From: Hymenopus coronatus
Taxonomy: Eukaryota > Arthropoda > Insecta > Mantodea > Hymenopodidae
Assembly (NCBI GenBank): GCA_030762935.1
Contig: CM060896.1
Span: 8,253,501 to 8,317,500, forward strand
Direction of reading: 5' to 3'
DNA: 64,000 nt
Part shown: positions 21,669 through 32,848 of the stretch, piece after piece
Layout: each line of letters starts with the position of its first letter
How positions within the stretch are numbered: the stretch's first letter is position 1
Notes under the pieces: model-generated
Told to the model about the DNA's origin: nothing
The model's database searches: none
Seen by the model: only the letters and a program-made list of their open reading frames with translations
Position numbers and translations under genes: made by a program

Positions 21669-21888
21669 CTTACAAAACCTACTATATCATATAAATAAAT
21701 TTGAAAAAGTTGTACTATTATCTTACTCTAAAGCAGCTTTTATATAAATAACATCTGATGTAACGCCTAATAACTTAAATATTGCAGAATGCCACAAAAT
21801 CATAAAACAACTAATGAATTTAAATAATAGATTAATACTTCAATGGATACCAGCACATTGCAGAATACAGAGTGATGAAACAGCTGAC

Positions 21889-23500
21889 TTTCTAGCTGAA
21901 CTTAGGGCGCTTAATACCCTAAAACAGAACAACACCTTAACTGTACTACCAGCTGACAAGGGAAATGCTGCGGTCATTATGGAAACAGCAGATTATGATC
22001 AGAAGATCAAGGCCCTTCTGAAGGACACCGCCTTTAAAAGGTTAGCCAAGGACCCGACGGCCAAAATTGCCAGAACCACTTTGAGACTGATCAAGAACTC
22101 CAGTTTGACTCCAGAGTCACAGAAAAATGCTGCACCACAGGCAGCTGCCCCACCTAGACTACGGGCTGCCTAAGATACACAAACTTGAAGTGCCACTTCG
22201 CCCTATCATGAGCGCCATTGGCTCACCCACTTATTTTCTGGCCAAACAACTGGCCACTCTACTCACGCCTCTAGTAGGTGCCTGCCAGCACCATGTTAAA
22301 AACTCCAGCCAGTTCATCCAGATAATTTCAAGTCTGAGGTGGGCCCCCGATGATATGGTTAGCTTCGATGTAGAATCCTTGTTCACCAGGGTGCCACTAG
22401 AAGACTCTTTGCAACTTATAGGTGAACACTTTCCAGATGATATTACCGAGCTTTTCAGACACACGTTGACCTCCACACACTTTACCTACAATGGTCAGTT
22501 CTTTGAACAGTCGGATGGGGTCGCCATGGGTTCTCCTCATTCCCCGACAATCGCAAATCTATTTATGGGAAACTTCGAACACACTGCATTAGACACGGCT
22601 ACAGACAAACCCAAAGCTTTCTTCAGATATGTGGATGACACCTTTGTCATTTGGCCCCACGGCAAGGACAAACTGGCTATCTTTCTTGAACACCTTAACA
22701 GTCTGCACACAAACATCTGATTCACGATGGAAGTCGAGAACAATGGTGCCCTCCCCTTCCTGGATGTGCTGGTGTACAAGAAGAAAAATGGCACCCTGGG
22801 ACACAAGGTATACAGGAAGCTCACACACACCAATAGATATTTGGACACATCCAGTCATCACCATCCTTCCCAAAAGAAAACAGTCATCACCACTTTGTTT
22901 CATCGAGCTTTCGACATAGCTGATGAGGACAATATTCAGCAAGAAATTCAACATTTGCAGGACACATTATTGAAAAATGGTTACAGCCTACAGGAGATCA
23001 GGAGAGCTCATAAGAAAGTCCGGGAAAAGAGATCTGGTTCGCTGCGTATCTCTAATTCCAAGGGAAGAGATGAGTGGGTGAGCAAGGCCTTCATACCATA
23101 CTATTGGTCCTACCTCTAACAAAATTGCCCGCATTCTCTCCAAACACAACATCAAGACCTATTTTTCTACTCCCCGAAAAATCCAGCAATATCTGAGAGC
23201 GATAAAAGATCCATCATCACTCTAAGTACCAGGAGTGTACAAAATTCCGTGTGAATGCGGGAAAGTGTACGTTGGGCAAACTGGACGCACAATAGAAGAA
23301 AGGTACAAAGAACATCAACGCAATATTAAACTGCTTCAACCGGAAAAGTCGGCAGTAGCCCAACATTGCATAGAGAAGGTACATAAAATCAATTTCAATG
23401 ACATCTCAGTCCTACATCAGTATCCCAGCAGCTTCATGCAGTCCCTGATGAAGACCATGGAGTGTGCAATGGTCGAAAGCTTGGATTTTATGTACCTGAC
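21889..23500 (+). mobile_element. Penelope-like element 3, 5'- and 3'-truncated, inserted in LINE
   Basis: GC-richer than its surroundings, so probably the youngest layer. Motifs: 'TVLPADKGNAAVIM' (21945), 'LDYGLPKIHKLEVPLRPIMS' (frameshift about 22125), 'SFDVESLFTRVP', 'SDGVAMGSPHSPTIANLFM', intact RYVDD (22627) and 'ALPFLDVLV'. The GIY-YIG-type nuclease shows as 'GVYKIPCECGKVYVGQTGRT' (23232-23290) with the usual variant residues. Stops at about 22718 and 23117, and further breaks before 23232. A direct repeat ACAGCTGA at 21880-21887 and 23501-23508 is a candidate target duplication. Joining its outer sides restores a plausible RNase H continuation. Confidence 0.85.
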
Positions 23501-24090
23501 ACAGCTGATCCCCGTGAAGCCATAATGAATAACATTCGCCATGAAAGCTTATATACATCAAATTCATCAGATCCAATAAGTTATCACTCTATCAAAGGAA
23601 TCATTATATCAACATATAATAACAAAATTAAAGAAGATAATGTATTACAAACAAAAAGAGAACTATGGGAAAATTTATGTAATAACACGACCAGAATCAC
23701 TACATTACCAAGAAAATCCTCTGTAGGAACTTTTAGACTCTTAACAGGACATGACTGTCTCAATAAACATTTATTCAGGATTAGTTTAGTGAGATCTCCT
23801 CTGTGTCCTTTATGTATACTTAAAGAAGATATGGAGGGTAACCATCTACTGCGCTGCCCAACCTTGAGTTGACATGATAATATGACATCAAAATACTGGA
23901 ATGCAAGAGAATGATTCGCTTCACTGCCAACTGCTCAACATTAGATGCCAACCAATCAACCATGTTATCCGTGGTTTATTGTTTTCAGTAAAGAAAGAAA
24001 AAAGACCCTATTTTGAATATGCATTATGTGAAAAAGAATTCAGTGCTCCTACCTGCATAACTGCTCTCTTGTTATATTGCTTTGGTTATC

Positions 24091-24639
24091 ACAGTTAAAA
24101 TATGTAATTGTTTTATTATGTTACTCATAAATGGCAAAATTATAAATGGGAAGACTAACTTTTCTACATGTTTTTTATAAAATATATATTCCCATTTGAA
24201 AGCATTGCTCAAAAAGAACATTAATATTCTACTCATTGATTCCTTGAAATTTCAGCTGGATCCCTAGAATAGGAGGGCGTTTTGTGCATAATTTCAGACC
24301 TTTCCATTCCATGGCTACCTAGTTCATTTGAAGTAGTAAAAGTAAACACTATAAAAAAAAAAAAAAAAGTTGATGAGCCAGTAATGCTTCACTACTATTA
24401 TTTACATTAATGTGTTAAATCAGTGCCCATTTTGGAATATGACTACTCAATACTTAGATATTCTGACAATGTTCTTGAAGATTACAATTATTGATAACAT
24501 TACCATAATCAACTGCATATACATCTTATTCAATTTAGTTCTTTGTTGCTGAATTTACTGAGATAATATGTAGAGCAATTACCTATACGTAAAAGATTTT
24601 ATTATTTTTTTATATTAATAAATTATATTCCCATTTCAG
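24091..24639. other. Gene A intron 2, end
   Basis: Non-coding, with an A17-like run at about 24353-24368. It ends in the acceptor CCATTTCAG before the zinc-finger exon. Confidence 0.6.
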
Positions 24640-26386
24640 GATATATAAACGTGCATCCAGAAATACATCAGGTTTATTCTCTGATGAAAACTCTGGAAAT
24701 AATGCAGGTTTCAAAATAAGAAAGAATATTTCTGAATGTGAAACAGACAGAAGATACACAAGTAAACAAATTGATGTACCAGAACTATATTTAGTTCAGA
24801 GAAGAGTTCATTCTAAACAACATGATGAGCCAGCTTTGGCTAGCAATACCATTGAGAGAAATTTCAAATGTGAAATTTGTGACAAAAGATTTATCTTACA
24901 ATCAAACTTGAAAAGACATAAATTCAATCACAACATGAAAAAGCCACACCAGTGTGATGTGTGTGAGAAGTATTTTACTAGATTGGAGGATTTGAAAAGA
25001 CATAAAGTAACTCATGAGGGCATAAAGCCATACAAGTGTGACATTTGTGGGAAGTGTTATGGTAGGTTGACAGATTTGAAAACACATAAATTGACTCATG
25101 AAGGTGTAAAACCACACAAGTGTGAGGTGTGTGGGAAATGTTTTACTAGGTTGACAGATTTAAAAACACACAAATTGATTCATGAAGGCATAAAGCCCCA
25201 TGAGTGTGAAACTTGTGGCAAGTGTTTTACTAGGTTGACAGATTTGAAAACACATAAATTGATTCATGAAGGCATAAAACCACACAAGTGTGAGACTTGT
25301 GGGAAGTGTTTTTTTAGGTTGAGAGATTTGAAAAGACATAAATTAACTCATGAAGACATAAAGCCATACAAGTGTGAGACTTGTGGAAAGTGTTTTACTC
25401 ATTTGTCATATTTGAAAAGACATAATAAATTTACTCATGAAGGCATAAAACCACACAAGTGCGACACTTGTGGGAAGTGTTTTACTCATGTGTCATATTT
25501 GAAAAGACATGATAAATTTGCCCATGAAGGTATAAGGGCTCACAAGTGTAAGACTTGTGGAAAGTGTTTTTTGCAAGCATCACATTTGAAAAGACATAAA
25601 TTTACTCATGAAAGCATAAAGCCTCACAAGTGTGATACATGCAAGAAGTGTTTTACCAGGTTGACAGATTTGAAAAAACATAAAATGACCCATGAAGGCA
25701 TAAAGCCACACAAGTGTGAGACTTGTGAAAAGTGTTTTACACGGTTGGAGAATTTGAGAGAACATAAACTGATTCATCTACACTCCAAGTCACATCAGTG
25801 TGATACTTGTGGGAAGTGTTTTACTAGGGCAACGGATTTGAAAAAACATAAATTGACTCATGAAGGCACAAGGTCACACTTGTGTGGCACTTGTGGTAAG
25901 TGGTTTACTCAATTGAATACATTGAAAATACATAAATTGACTCATGAAAGCATAAAGCCACACAAGTGTGATAGTTGTGGAAAGTGTTTTGTTACATTGA
26001 CAAATTTAAAAAGCCATAAACTGTCTCATGAAAGTATAAAGCCACACATGTGTGTTACTTGTGGAAAGTGTTTTACTTCGTTTACAAATTTGAAAAGGCA
26101 TAAATTCATTCATCTAGGTATAAAGCCGTACAGGTGCAATATTTGTGGTAAGTGTTTTTCTCGATTGCACATCTTGAAAACACACAAATTAGCTCACGAA
26201 GGCATAAAGCCACACAAATGTAATACTTGTGGGCAGGTTTTCATTTCATTGACAAATTTGAAAAACCATAAATTTATACATTTAGGCATAAAGATGCACA
26301 AGTGTAATACTTGTGAGAAACGTTTCCCTAGGTTGGCAGATTTGAAAATGCATAACATGGCTCATGAAGTCGTAAAGCCACACTAA
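24640..26386 (+). CDS. Gene A, zinc-finger exon (18 C2H2 fingers)
   Basis: The frame enters from the 41-bp exon (phase 2) and is open with no stop from 24640 to TAA 26384-26386. About 75 residues of linker ('SGLFSDENSGNNAGFKIRKN') precede 18 consecutive C2H2 fingers (C-x2-C-x12-H-x3-H; fingers 7 and 8 have H-x4-H). Nearly all have the form CxxCGKCF, with an extra Cys before the Phe, and are joined by HEGIKPHKC instead of the standard TGEKP linker. Finger 11 is followed by HLHSKSHQC. A nuclear DNA-binding regulator is inferred from the family; the target is unknown. The stop falls at the linker lysine codon (AAG became TAA), and recognisable broken fingers continue downstream, so the protein was once longer. 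Gene B is its paralogue. Confidence 0.92.
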
Positions 26387-26979
26387 TGTTAGACTTGCGA
26401 GAAATGTTTTACTAAACTCTAACATTTGAACCATGAAGGAATTGTGATATGTGTGAAAGTGTTTACTGAATTGCAACATTTCAAAACGTATAAATTGAAC
26501 CATGAAGATACACCACACTAATGTGCAGAATGGTTTATGTATATGTCACATTTAGGAAGTGCTGTTGCTTTTTTAATTTGAAAGATTTCAAAAGACATAA
26601 ATTTACTGATGAAAGTTATAAGGCCATACACGTGTAAAAATTCTGAAAAGTGCTTTCCTTGTGCAATAAATTGATTCATGAAGGCAAGCGAAGCAATAAG
26701 TCAACTGAAGAAGCCTTAATCCACACAAGAGAGAGAGTTGTGTAAAATAAGTTATTCAATTGAAATATTTTAAAAGAGACAGGGATAAAGCCTCACAAGT
26801 GTGATATATGTGGGAAGTGTTTTGCTCATTTGCAATATTTAAAAAAAAATGGATTGACTCATGTGGAGATAAAGACTAGTTTGATGTACATGAGAAGTGT
26901 TTTACACAATTGCAATGTTCAACACACAAAATGATCCCTGAAGGCATTAGAAAAAACAGGAGTTATATATGTGGAAATG

Positions 26980-27156
26980 GCCCTGGTATGATCCAGGCAA
27001 CCACAAGTGTATTTGTGGTGAATAAAGCGGTGTAGGCCTGGGTTTTCTCCTATATTTGTATTCAACTGGTGCTCCATCTTCATTCCATATATAATCAGTG
27101 TCATTGCCAGTGATTCCACATGTAGTAAAAGCGGGCATTAAACACTGTCAAAAAAA
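26980..27156 (+). repeat. SINE-A copy inside a decayed finger
   Basis: Carries the family blocks (ggttttctcc, gctccatcttcattccat, gtagtaaaagcgggcatta) and a short A run. Flanked by the finger sequence TATATATGTGG(G)AAATG at 26964-26979 and 27157-27173, a target duplication of about 16 bp. Confidence 0.85.
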
Positions 27157-27493
27157 TATATATGTGGGAAATGTTTCAGTCAATTGCATTGTTGTGAAAA
27201 ACAAATTGAATCGTGGACGTATAAAGCCACAGAAGTGTAAATCTTACGCAAAATGTTTTACTTACGTGTCATATTTGAAAGGATAAATTGACTTATGAAT
27301 ATATATAACATTGTGATATTTATGAAAAGGGTTTTATTAGTTTGTCAAATCTGTAACACAAGTTGAGCCATAAAAGGATAAAACTTCATAAGTGTGATCC
27401 AAGTGGGAAGTGTTTTTTAGTTTGAAAGACTTGCCCCTTACAAAGCCAGAGAACTGTCTTGGGAAGTATTTTTTAGGTTCACAGATATGAAAA

Positions 27494-28302
27494 ATCTGAT
27501 GTGTTCCATTCACATGAATTTTTCTGTAGCTCTGCAATAAATTATTATTAAAAAGCTTATGCTTCTATTTACTTCATGCTAAACGAGAAAAAATTAGCAG
27601 AAATAGTCTTATTACTTGTCCCCATGTAAGTAGAAGGGAAATACGGGAATACCATAGGTTAAAGTGATAGTCAAAAGCTGGTTGCTATGTGACTCAAGCT
27701 CCTTTGTATGGATAGAGTTGACAAATTCCTGTGTGAGAAGAGCATATGTTTTTTAAAGGTGAAATCAAAAACAAGGAATAACTCATAAATGATCAACTTC
27801 ACGAGAAAAATGTAATAACATAAATTGTGTGCTTTAACGTGCTCTACTTTTTTTGTGTGGTAAGCTTTCGTGTATCTCTTACGGTAAGCAGTTATGCAAA
27901 ATTTTGCAAAATTCATCCAGAATAAAGTAGTCTTCAGAGGCTATTCTCAGAAAATTCAAGATATACATTTTATTTGTCAGGTAAGTATCTTTAATATACA
28001 ATATTTTAATCAAAATTATTACAGCCATTTTTTAAAAAAGTTCCATGTAAAGGGTAGTTTGGGGTGCGTTGATTTTTCTCAAAATCTTCGTGTCCCATCC
28101 CTGGAAGATACTAAGCTTAAATACCAAGTTTGGTAATTTACCGACTTTTCATTTTGGAGTTATGTTCACAGATACACAGACTTTTTTCTGATACAGGGGA
28201 CCCTAAAACATACTTCCAGTGAAATCTCGGTATCAAATTTTTGGATGGAGTGTAACACCTTCTCTATACACTATGTACATAGTGCATATAGAGAAAGTAA
28301 AA
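27494..28302 (+). repeat. Repeat family R, copy b
   Basis: Complete copy of about 0.81 kb from 'tctgatgtgttccattcac' to 'gagaaagtaaaa'. The 3' end has the palindrome ctctatacactatgtac...gcatatagag (28261-28292) and the upstream 'ggagtgtaacacc' that is inversely related to the 5' 'gtgttacactc' seen in sister copies. No coding capacity. It is inserted in the decayed finger array. Confidence 0.85.
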
Positions 28303-28582
28303 AAATATAATTTGAGTACTGAAGTTATGAATTAACTCAAGTTGTTCCTGTGAAGTGCTTTACTGAATTGATTTGGGAGTTTTGAAAATCATAAATTACC
28401 AAACTTTTATTAAGACCACACAAGTTGAGACTTAGGAGTGTCTTAGTAGGTTGCCAAATTTGAAAAGGCATATTGAAGATATCATGAAGGTATAAAGCCA
28501 TATATGTATACAATTGTTTGCATTTTACTCAATTGACAGTTTTGAATACCCATAAATTGGTTCATAAGCCTACACAAGTATG

Positions 28583-29965
28583 ATAGTTGAAAATGAGTCG
28601 GACAAGTTACTTGAAACCTTCAAAGCATGGCTCAGGGGCATAGGCTTAAACCAGAAAGAAATAGAAGACTTCCATACTTCAACAGAACTTTGCATCAACC
28701 AGAATTATTTCCAATTCAATGGTAGATTTTACAGACAATCATCAGGCTTAGCGATGGGTAACCCACCTTCGCCCTTTTTAGCAAATCTGTACATGGGACG
28801 ACTTGAAGTACATATAACCTCCAGTTTTCCGAATATATTCAAAAAATGGTTTAGATATGTTGATGATGTTTTTGCGGTGGTCCCCAAAAAATTAGCAGAA
28901 GACTCTCTAAAATTACTAAACCTACAGGACAGGTACATACAATTCACAATGGAAACAGAAAAAGACCAAATGCTACCATACCTGGACCTAAAACTAACAC
29001 GGAAATAACAAAAGATCACTTATGGCATCTACAGGAAGACCACACATACAGACAATTACATAAAACAGAATAGTTTCAACCCAGAACCTCATAAACAGGC
29101 AGTCTTCAACAGTTCAGTACACAGACTCCTCAGCATCCCACTTGACCCAGAAGAGTACAACACAGAATACCTCCAACTAAAACATATAGCCTCAGCCAAT
29201 GGTTTTAACCCAGACATCATTGACCAAAAAATTAAAAAACATAAGGAGAAATTAACCTTAAAACAAATCACCACTTTGTCCATACAAAAACCGAAAGTTA
29301 TATATAAAAAATTCACCTATCACCCAACAGCAGATAGGAAATTCAAAAAAAATTTCAAGAAATACAATATAAGTTTAGCTTCAAGTAACCAATTCAACAT
29401 AAAAAATGCATTGGAAACAGACATTAAAGACCCCATACCTACAAACCAGAGATCAGGCATCTACAGAATTGATTGCAAGGACTGCAAATCATGTTACATT
29501 GGCCAAACAAAAAGAAGACTGGAAACAAGGCTAAAGGAACATTTCAGACATATCAAACAGGAACAAACAGATAAATCGGCAGTAGCATACCATTTTTGGA
29601 CATCACATCATGAAATACAAAATGACATAAAATTGCTAAAATCTGTAAACAACCCGGCAGCACTTACAGTTTGGGAGAATATTCTCATTACACAACAAAA
29701 AGACCAACTGATGAATTTTGAAATACCGCCACATGATTTTGAACTTCTACTGAGAACACCAGATGGCTCCACCGTAATAGACCACAGAGCACAAATTCCA
29801 GCCATCAGTCGGACTTCAACTGAAGAAGAGGGCAATTGCCCTTGAAACATATGTTTTGAACATAATTAATTACATATAAGTGAGGTGAGTGTTACTATTC
29901 CGACTCATTTTCAACTATCACATTGATTAAAACTTCACTTGTCTCAAACTTCTGAGTTATTTAAT
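28583..29965 (+). mobile_element. Penelope-like element 2, 5'-truncated, youngest PLE
   Basis: Starts inside the reverse transcriptase and is almost intact to its 3' end, with one TAA (29006-29008). Motifs: SGLAMGNPPSPFLANLYM (28744-28797), RYVDDVFAV (28855-28880, catalytic Asp pair present), 'MLPYLDLKLTRK', 'KFTYHPTADRKF', GIY-YIG 'SGIYRIDC.DC...CYIGQT' (29455-29510) and a nuclease Glu in 'TVWENILITQQ'. The ORF stops at 29843-29845, inside a hammerhead-like motif. It lies in a decayed finger, flanked by a 13-bp target duplication CTACACAAGTATG (28570-28582 and 29966-29978). Its first 20 bp are an inverted copy of 29899-29920. Confidence 0.93.
29814..29860 (+). ncRNA. Hammerhead-ribozyme-like motif at PLE 2 3' end
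   Basis: Parts in order: stem I 5' strand TTCAA (29815-29819), core CTGAAGA (29820-29826; canonical CTGATGA, one change at the variable N7 position), stem II AGGGC/GCCCT with loop AATT, GAAAC (29844-29848), stem III ACATATGT (self-complementary), then the stem I 3' strand TTGAA (29856-29860). The cleavage triplet would be GTT. The layout is that of the minimal hammerheads known from PLE terminal repeats. Core residue needs are met as far as can be judged by eye. Confidence 0.7.
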
Positions 29966-30052
29966 CTACACAAGTATGTTACATTGGGAAGCTTTTACTT
30001 GTATTTCTAATATAAGTACATTTAAATTTATCCCTTTGCTATTATGTATCAA

Positions 30053-30262
30053 TGACAATAGGCCGAGTTCGATTCCAAGCGACTAAATGTGAGATTTGTG
30101 GTGGACAAAGCAGCGGAGGGACAGGTTTTCTCTGGGTTCTCCGGTGTCCCACCGCCATTACATTCCTCCAGTACTCCATCTTCATTCCATGTATCACCAG
30201 TGCCATCATCAGCGGTGCCACAAGTAATAATTGCTAGCATTAAACACTGCCAAAGAAAAATC
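30053..30262 (+). repeat. SINE-A copy
   Basis: Includes the B-box-like gagttcgattccaagcgact, 'gtggtggacaaag', 'gggttctccggtg', 'tccatcttcattccatgta' and the 3' end 'gcattaaacactgcc'. The first part of the tRNA region is missing. Confidence 0.85.
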
Positions 30263-30643
30263 ACATCAACAGTGCTTGCCCAGTATTGAAATGCACAGTT
30301 TAAATATAGCAATAGGGGTAAAGAATATTGGGCTTCTGTGCATTGAAATACCTGCCCTTAGAAAACTAATCATAACAAATTTAATATAATTTAAAGCTAT
30401 AATAATTATTTAGAAATTGGAATTTTCCATTTTTACTTCTGTTCAGTAATCTACTTCTCAGAAGACCATTTTACTAATAGTAGTAAACTAATTCAATCAA
30501 AACCAGAAAGAATATTCATTTTGTATTGTAATTTCAGACGAAATATCATATACTTCTATTAAAACAATAGCAACATTTAGAACTATAAAACTATATTTAC
30601 CTACAAACATACAATTAAAACTATGTTTTATAAAAAAAAATCT
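30263..30643. other. Non-coding stretch
   Basis: AT-rich, no gene or recognised repeat. Confidence 0.5.
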
Positions 30644-31546
30644 GGTGTGTTCTATTCACATAACTATTTCTACATCTATAAAATAAATTATTGTTAAAAA
30701 GCCTATTCTTCTATTTACTAAATCTTATCAAGAAATATCAGCAGAAACGGTCTTATTATGTGCTTCTTTGTAAGTAGAATGGAAATAAGGAGTACCATAG
30801 GCTAAATGGATAGTCAAATCTTTTAAAAGCTGATTGATGTGTGATTGTGATTGAAGTATCTCTGTGTGTATGGACAAATTCCTGTATGATAAAAATTTAA
30901 GTATTTTAAAGCTGGAGTTAATAACAAGGAATATCTCAGAAATGGTCACCTTAACAAAAAAAATTTGATGTGTTACACTCACATAGCTTTCTCTACATCT
31001 CTGCAACAAATTAGTGTTAAAAAGCTTATGCTTCTATTTACTCATGCTAATTGAGAAAAATTAGCACATGCAGCTGTATTATTTGCTTCCTTGTAAGTAG
31101 AAGCGAAATAAGGGAGTACCATAGGTTAAAGTGATAGTCAAAAGCTGGTTGCTATGTGACTGAAGTTCCTTTGTATGGGCAGGAGTAGACAAATTCCTGT
31201 ATGAGAAAAGTGTATTTTTTCACAGCTGAAACCAAAAACAAGAAATATTTCAAGAACGATCAACTCCACAAAAAAAAAAAATGTATATAACATAAATTGT
31301 ATGTATCAACGTGCTCTACATGCTTTGTGTTGTAAGTTTTTATCCATCTCTTGTAGTTTAGCAGTTATGCAAAATTTTGTAGAATTGATCCAGAATAAGG
31401 TAGTCTTAAGAGGCTATTCCCAGAAAATTCAAGATATACATTTTATTTGTCAAGTAAATATTTTTAATACAATATTTTAATCAAAATCGTTAGAGCCATT
31501 TTTAAGAAAATCAAAATTTTTTCCATGTAAAAGGTAGTTTGGGGTG

Positions 31547-31583
<37 letters not shown>

Positions 31584-32277
31584 TTTGTGTCACATAATTG
31601 GATGATACCAAAACTTTTCATTGTTGAGCTATGCTGCACATAGACACACATACAGACATTTTTCTAGAAATGCTTTTTTTGATTCAGGGGGTCTCAAAAC
31701 ATATATTAATGGTAAAATCTCAGTATCGAATTTTTGGGTACAATGCAATAGCTTCTCTATACACTATATACATAGTACGTATAGAGAAAGTAAAAAATGT
31801 GTACATCATAAATTGTGAGTTTCAACAAGGTCTACATGTTTCGTTAGGTAAGTTTTTGCATATCTCTTACGGTTTACCAGTTATATAAAATTCATCCAGA
31901 ATAAACATGTCTGCAGAGACTATTCACAGAAAATTTTAGATATGCATATTGTTTATCATGTAAGAGATCTTCAAATCGTTAGAGCTATTTCTGAGAAAAT
32001 CAAAATTTTAAAATTTTTTGCATGTAAAGGGTAGTTGGAGGTGGGGAGATTTTCTTGAAAATCTTTGTGTTACATCCTTGGAGGACACCGAACTTAAATA
32101 CCAAGCTGAGCTATGCTCCCCACAGACACACAAATGGACATTTTTCCAAAAGTTCTGTTTTTGGATTCAGGTGGTCTCAAAACATATATTTCTGCTGAAA
32201 TCTCAGTATTAAAATTTTTTGGTTCAATATAATGCCTTCTCTATACACTATGTATATGGTACGTGTAGAGAAAGTTA
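30644..32277 (+). repeat. Repeat family R, outer copy split by another R copy
   Basis: The 5' half (30644-30951, 'tggtgtgttctattcacat' to 'tctcagaaatggtcacc') and the 3' half (31797-32277, from 'tgtgtacatcataaattg' to the palindrome 'ctctatacactatgtat...gtgtagagaaagt') together make one full copy. The break lies in an A run, where a second complete copy is inserted. Confidence 0.8.
30952..31796 (+). repeat. Repeat family R, inner copy nested in the outer copy
   Basis: Complete copy from 'tttgatgtgttacactcac' to 'gtatagagaaagtaaaa', with the terminal palindrome at about 31757-31792 and a T30-like run at 31551-31579. Flanked by A-rich sequence on both sides, in keeping with insertion into an A/T run. 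Its start 'gtgttacactcac' is inversely related to 'gtgtaa' blocks near the 3' end of sister copies. Confidence 0.8.
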
Positions 32278-32389
32278 TTTGGCAACATATCCCTACCAAA
32301 ATGTGCTGGGGTGCTTTATTCTCATTGAAATGTCTACTATGGTTGGTGGTCCTACAATTTCAAGATCATTAACCTTGTCCTAAGCAATA

Positions 32390-32700
32390 GGTAGATGTAT
32401 GCATATCTTTCACTGACACCCAGGGTAATCAGAAAACAAGTTTTACATATTCTGATCCTAGTGTTTGCTGGAAAATTAATATGCAAAGTTGTTTGCACGT
32501 TTTTGGAGGCTTTAGTAAGTAGGGGTAATGTTTGTCATGTTACCTGTTATAAAGTGTTGCTAATTAGTGATCTTACCTCACTCTCAGAATTTATGATGAA
32601 TCTTTCTTCAGAAGTCTTATTTCTCTGAACATTGTGGTCTACGCTTTGCATCACTAGGAGGCTTTATTTCCTTGCTGGTGGTAGAAACATATTTTTCTTT
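32390..32700 (-). mobile_element. Transposase-like relic (insect 'VCKTFFLNTL' family)
   Basis: Minus-strand frames read 'YVSTTSKEIKPPSDAKRR', 'PQCSEK', 'KNVQTTLHINFPANT' and 'RICKTCFLITLGVSERY'. The last resembles the K/R-V-C-K-x-F-F-L-x-T-L motif of a widespread uncharacterised insect protein family thought to be transposon derived. Only about 100 codons survive, with stops. Confidence 0.4.
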
Positions 32701-32848
32701 TTTAAAATACTTATTTCTCCTTATATCAACCAGATATTTTAATTATGACGTCTCTTATGACTTCCACAACCTAAATTAATATTAATATGGAATTGGAAAC
32801 ATTTGTGATTAAAACTATGGAATTTATTCATACACATTTCAGGTGTAT

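Larger units (their letters stand above)
20896..24090 (+). mobile_element. RNase H-bearing LINE relic, split by two insertions
   Basis: The readable host parts are 20896-21265, 21669-21888 and 23509-24090. They give an RNase H domain in order: 'LHVYTDGSSLPNNSGTGAG' (first Asp), 'NTTNFDGEI' (Glu), 'FEKVVLLSYSKAAF' (usual SDS, the Asp is now Tyr) and 'LQWIPAHCRIQSDETAD' (last Asp). Past the second insertion comes the 3' part 'SVGTFRLLTGHDCLNKHLFR' and 'SPLCPLC.....GNHLLRCP', the cysteine-rich tail typical of Jockey-type elements with RNase H. The interruptions are a minus-strand CR1-like 3' end and a PLE. Confidence 0.75.
26387..30030 (+). pseudogene. Decayed zinc-finger array downstream of gene A
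   Basis: Broken fingers continue in register with gene A after its stop: 26387-26520, 26605-26660, a nearly whole one at 26783-26860 ('KPHKCDICGKCFAHLQYL'), 26880-26979 with 27157-27290, 27360-27490, 28320-28582 and 29966-30020. All show the HEGIKPHKC/TLKxHK pattern at DNA level with stops and indels. Three mobile elements sit inside it: SINE-A 26980-27156, repeat R 27494-28302 and PLE 28583-29965. The array is dead, and is best read as the former 3' half of gene A. Confidence 0.85.

Noticed and set aside
24902..26518. Open frames on the minus strand across the zinc-finger exon
   Set aside because: They are antisense shadows created by the repetitive finger codons; the sense frame is clearly coding.
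26387..27300. Further working zinc-finger exons after gene A's stop
   Set aside because: Stops and indels occur in nearly every finger, and only one (26783-26860) is close to whole.
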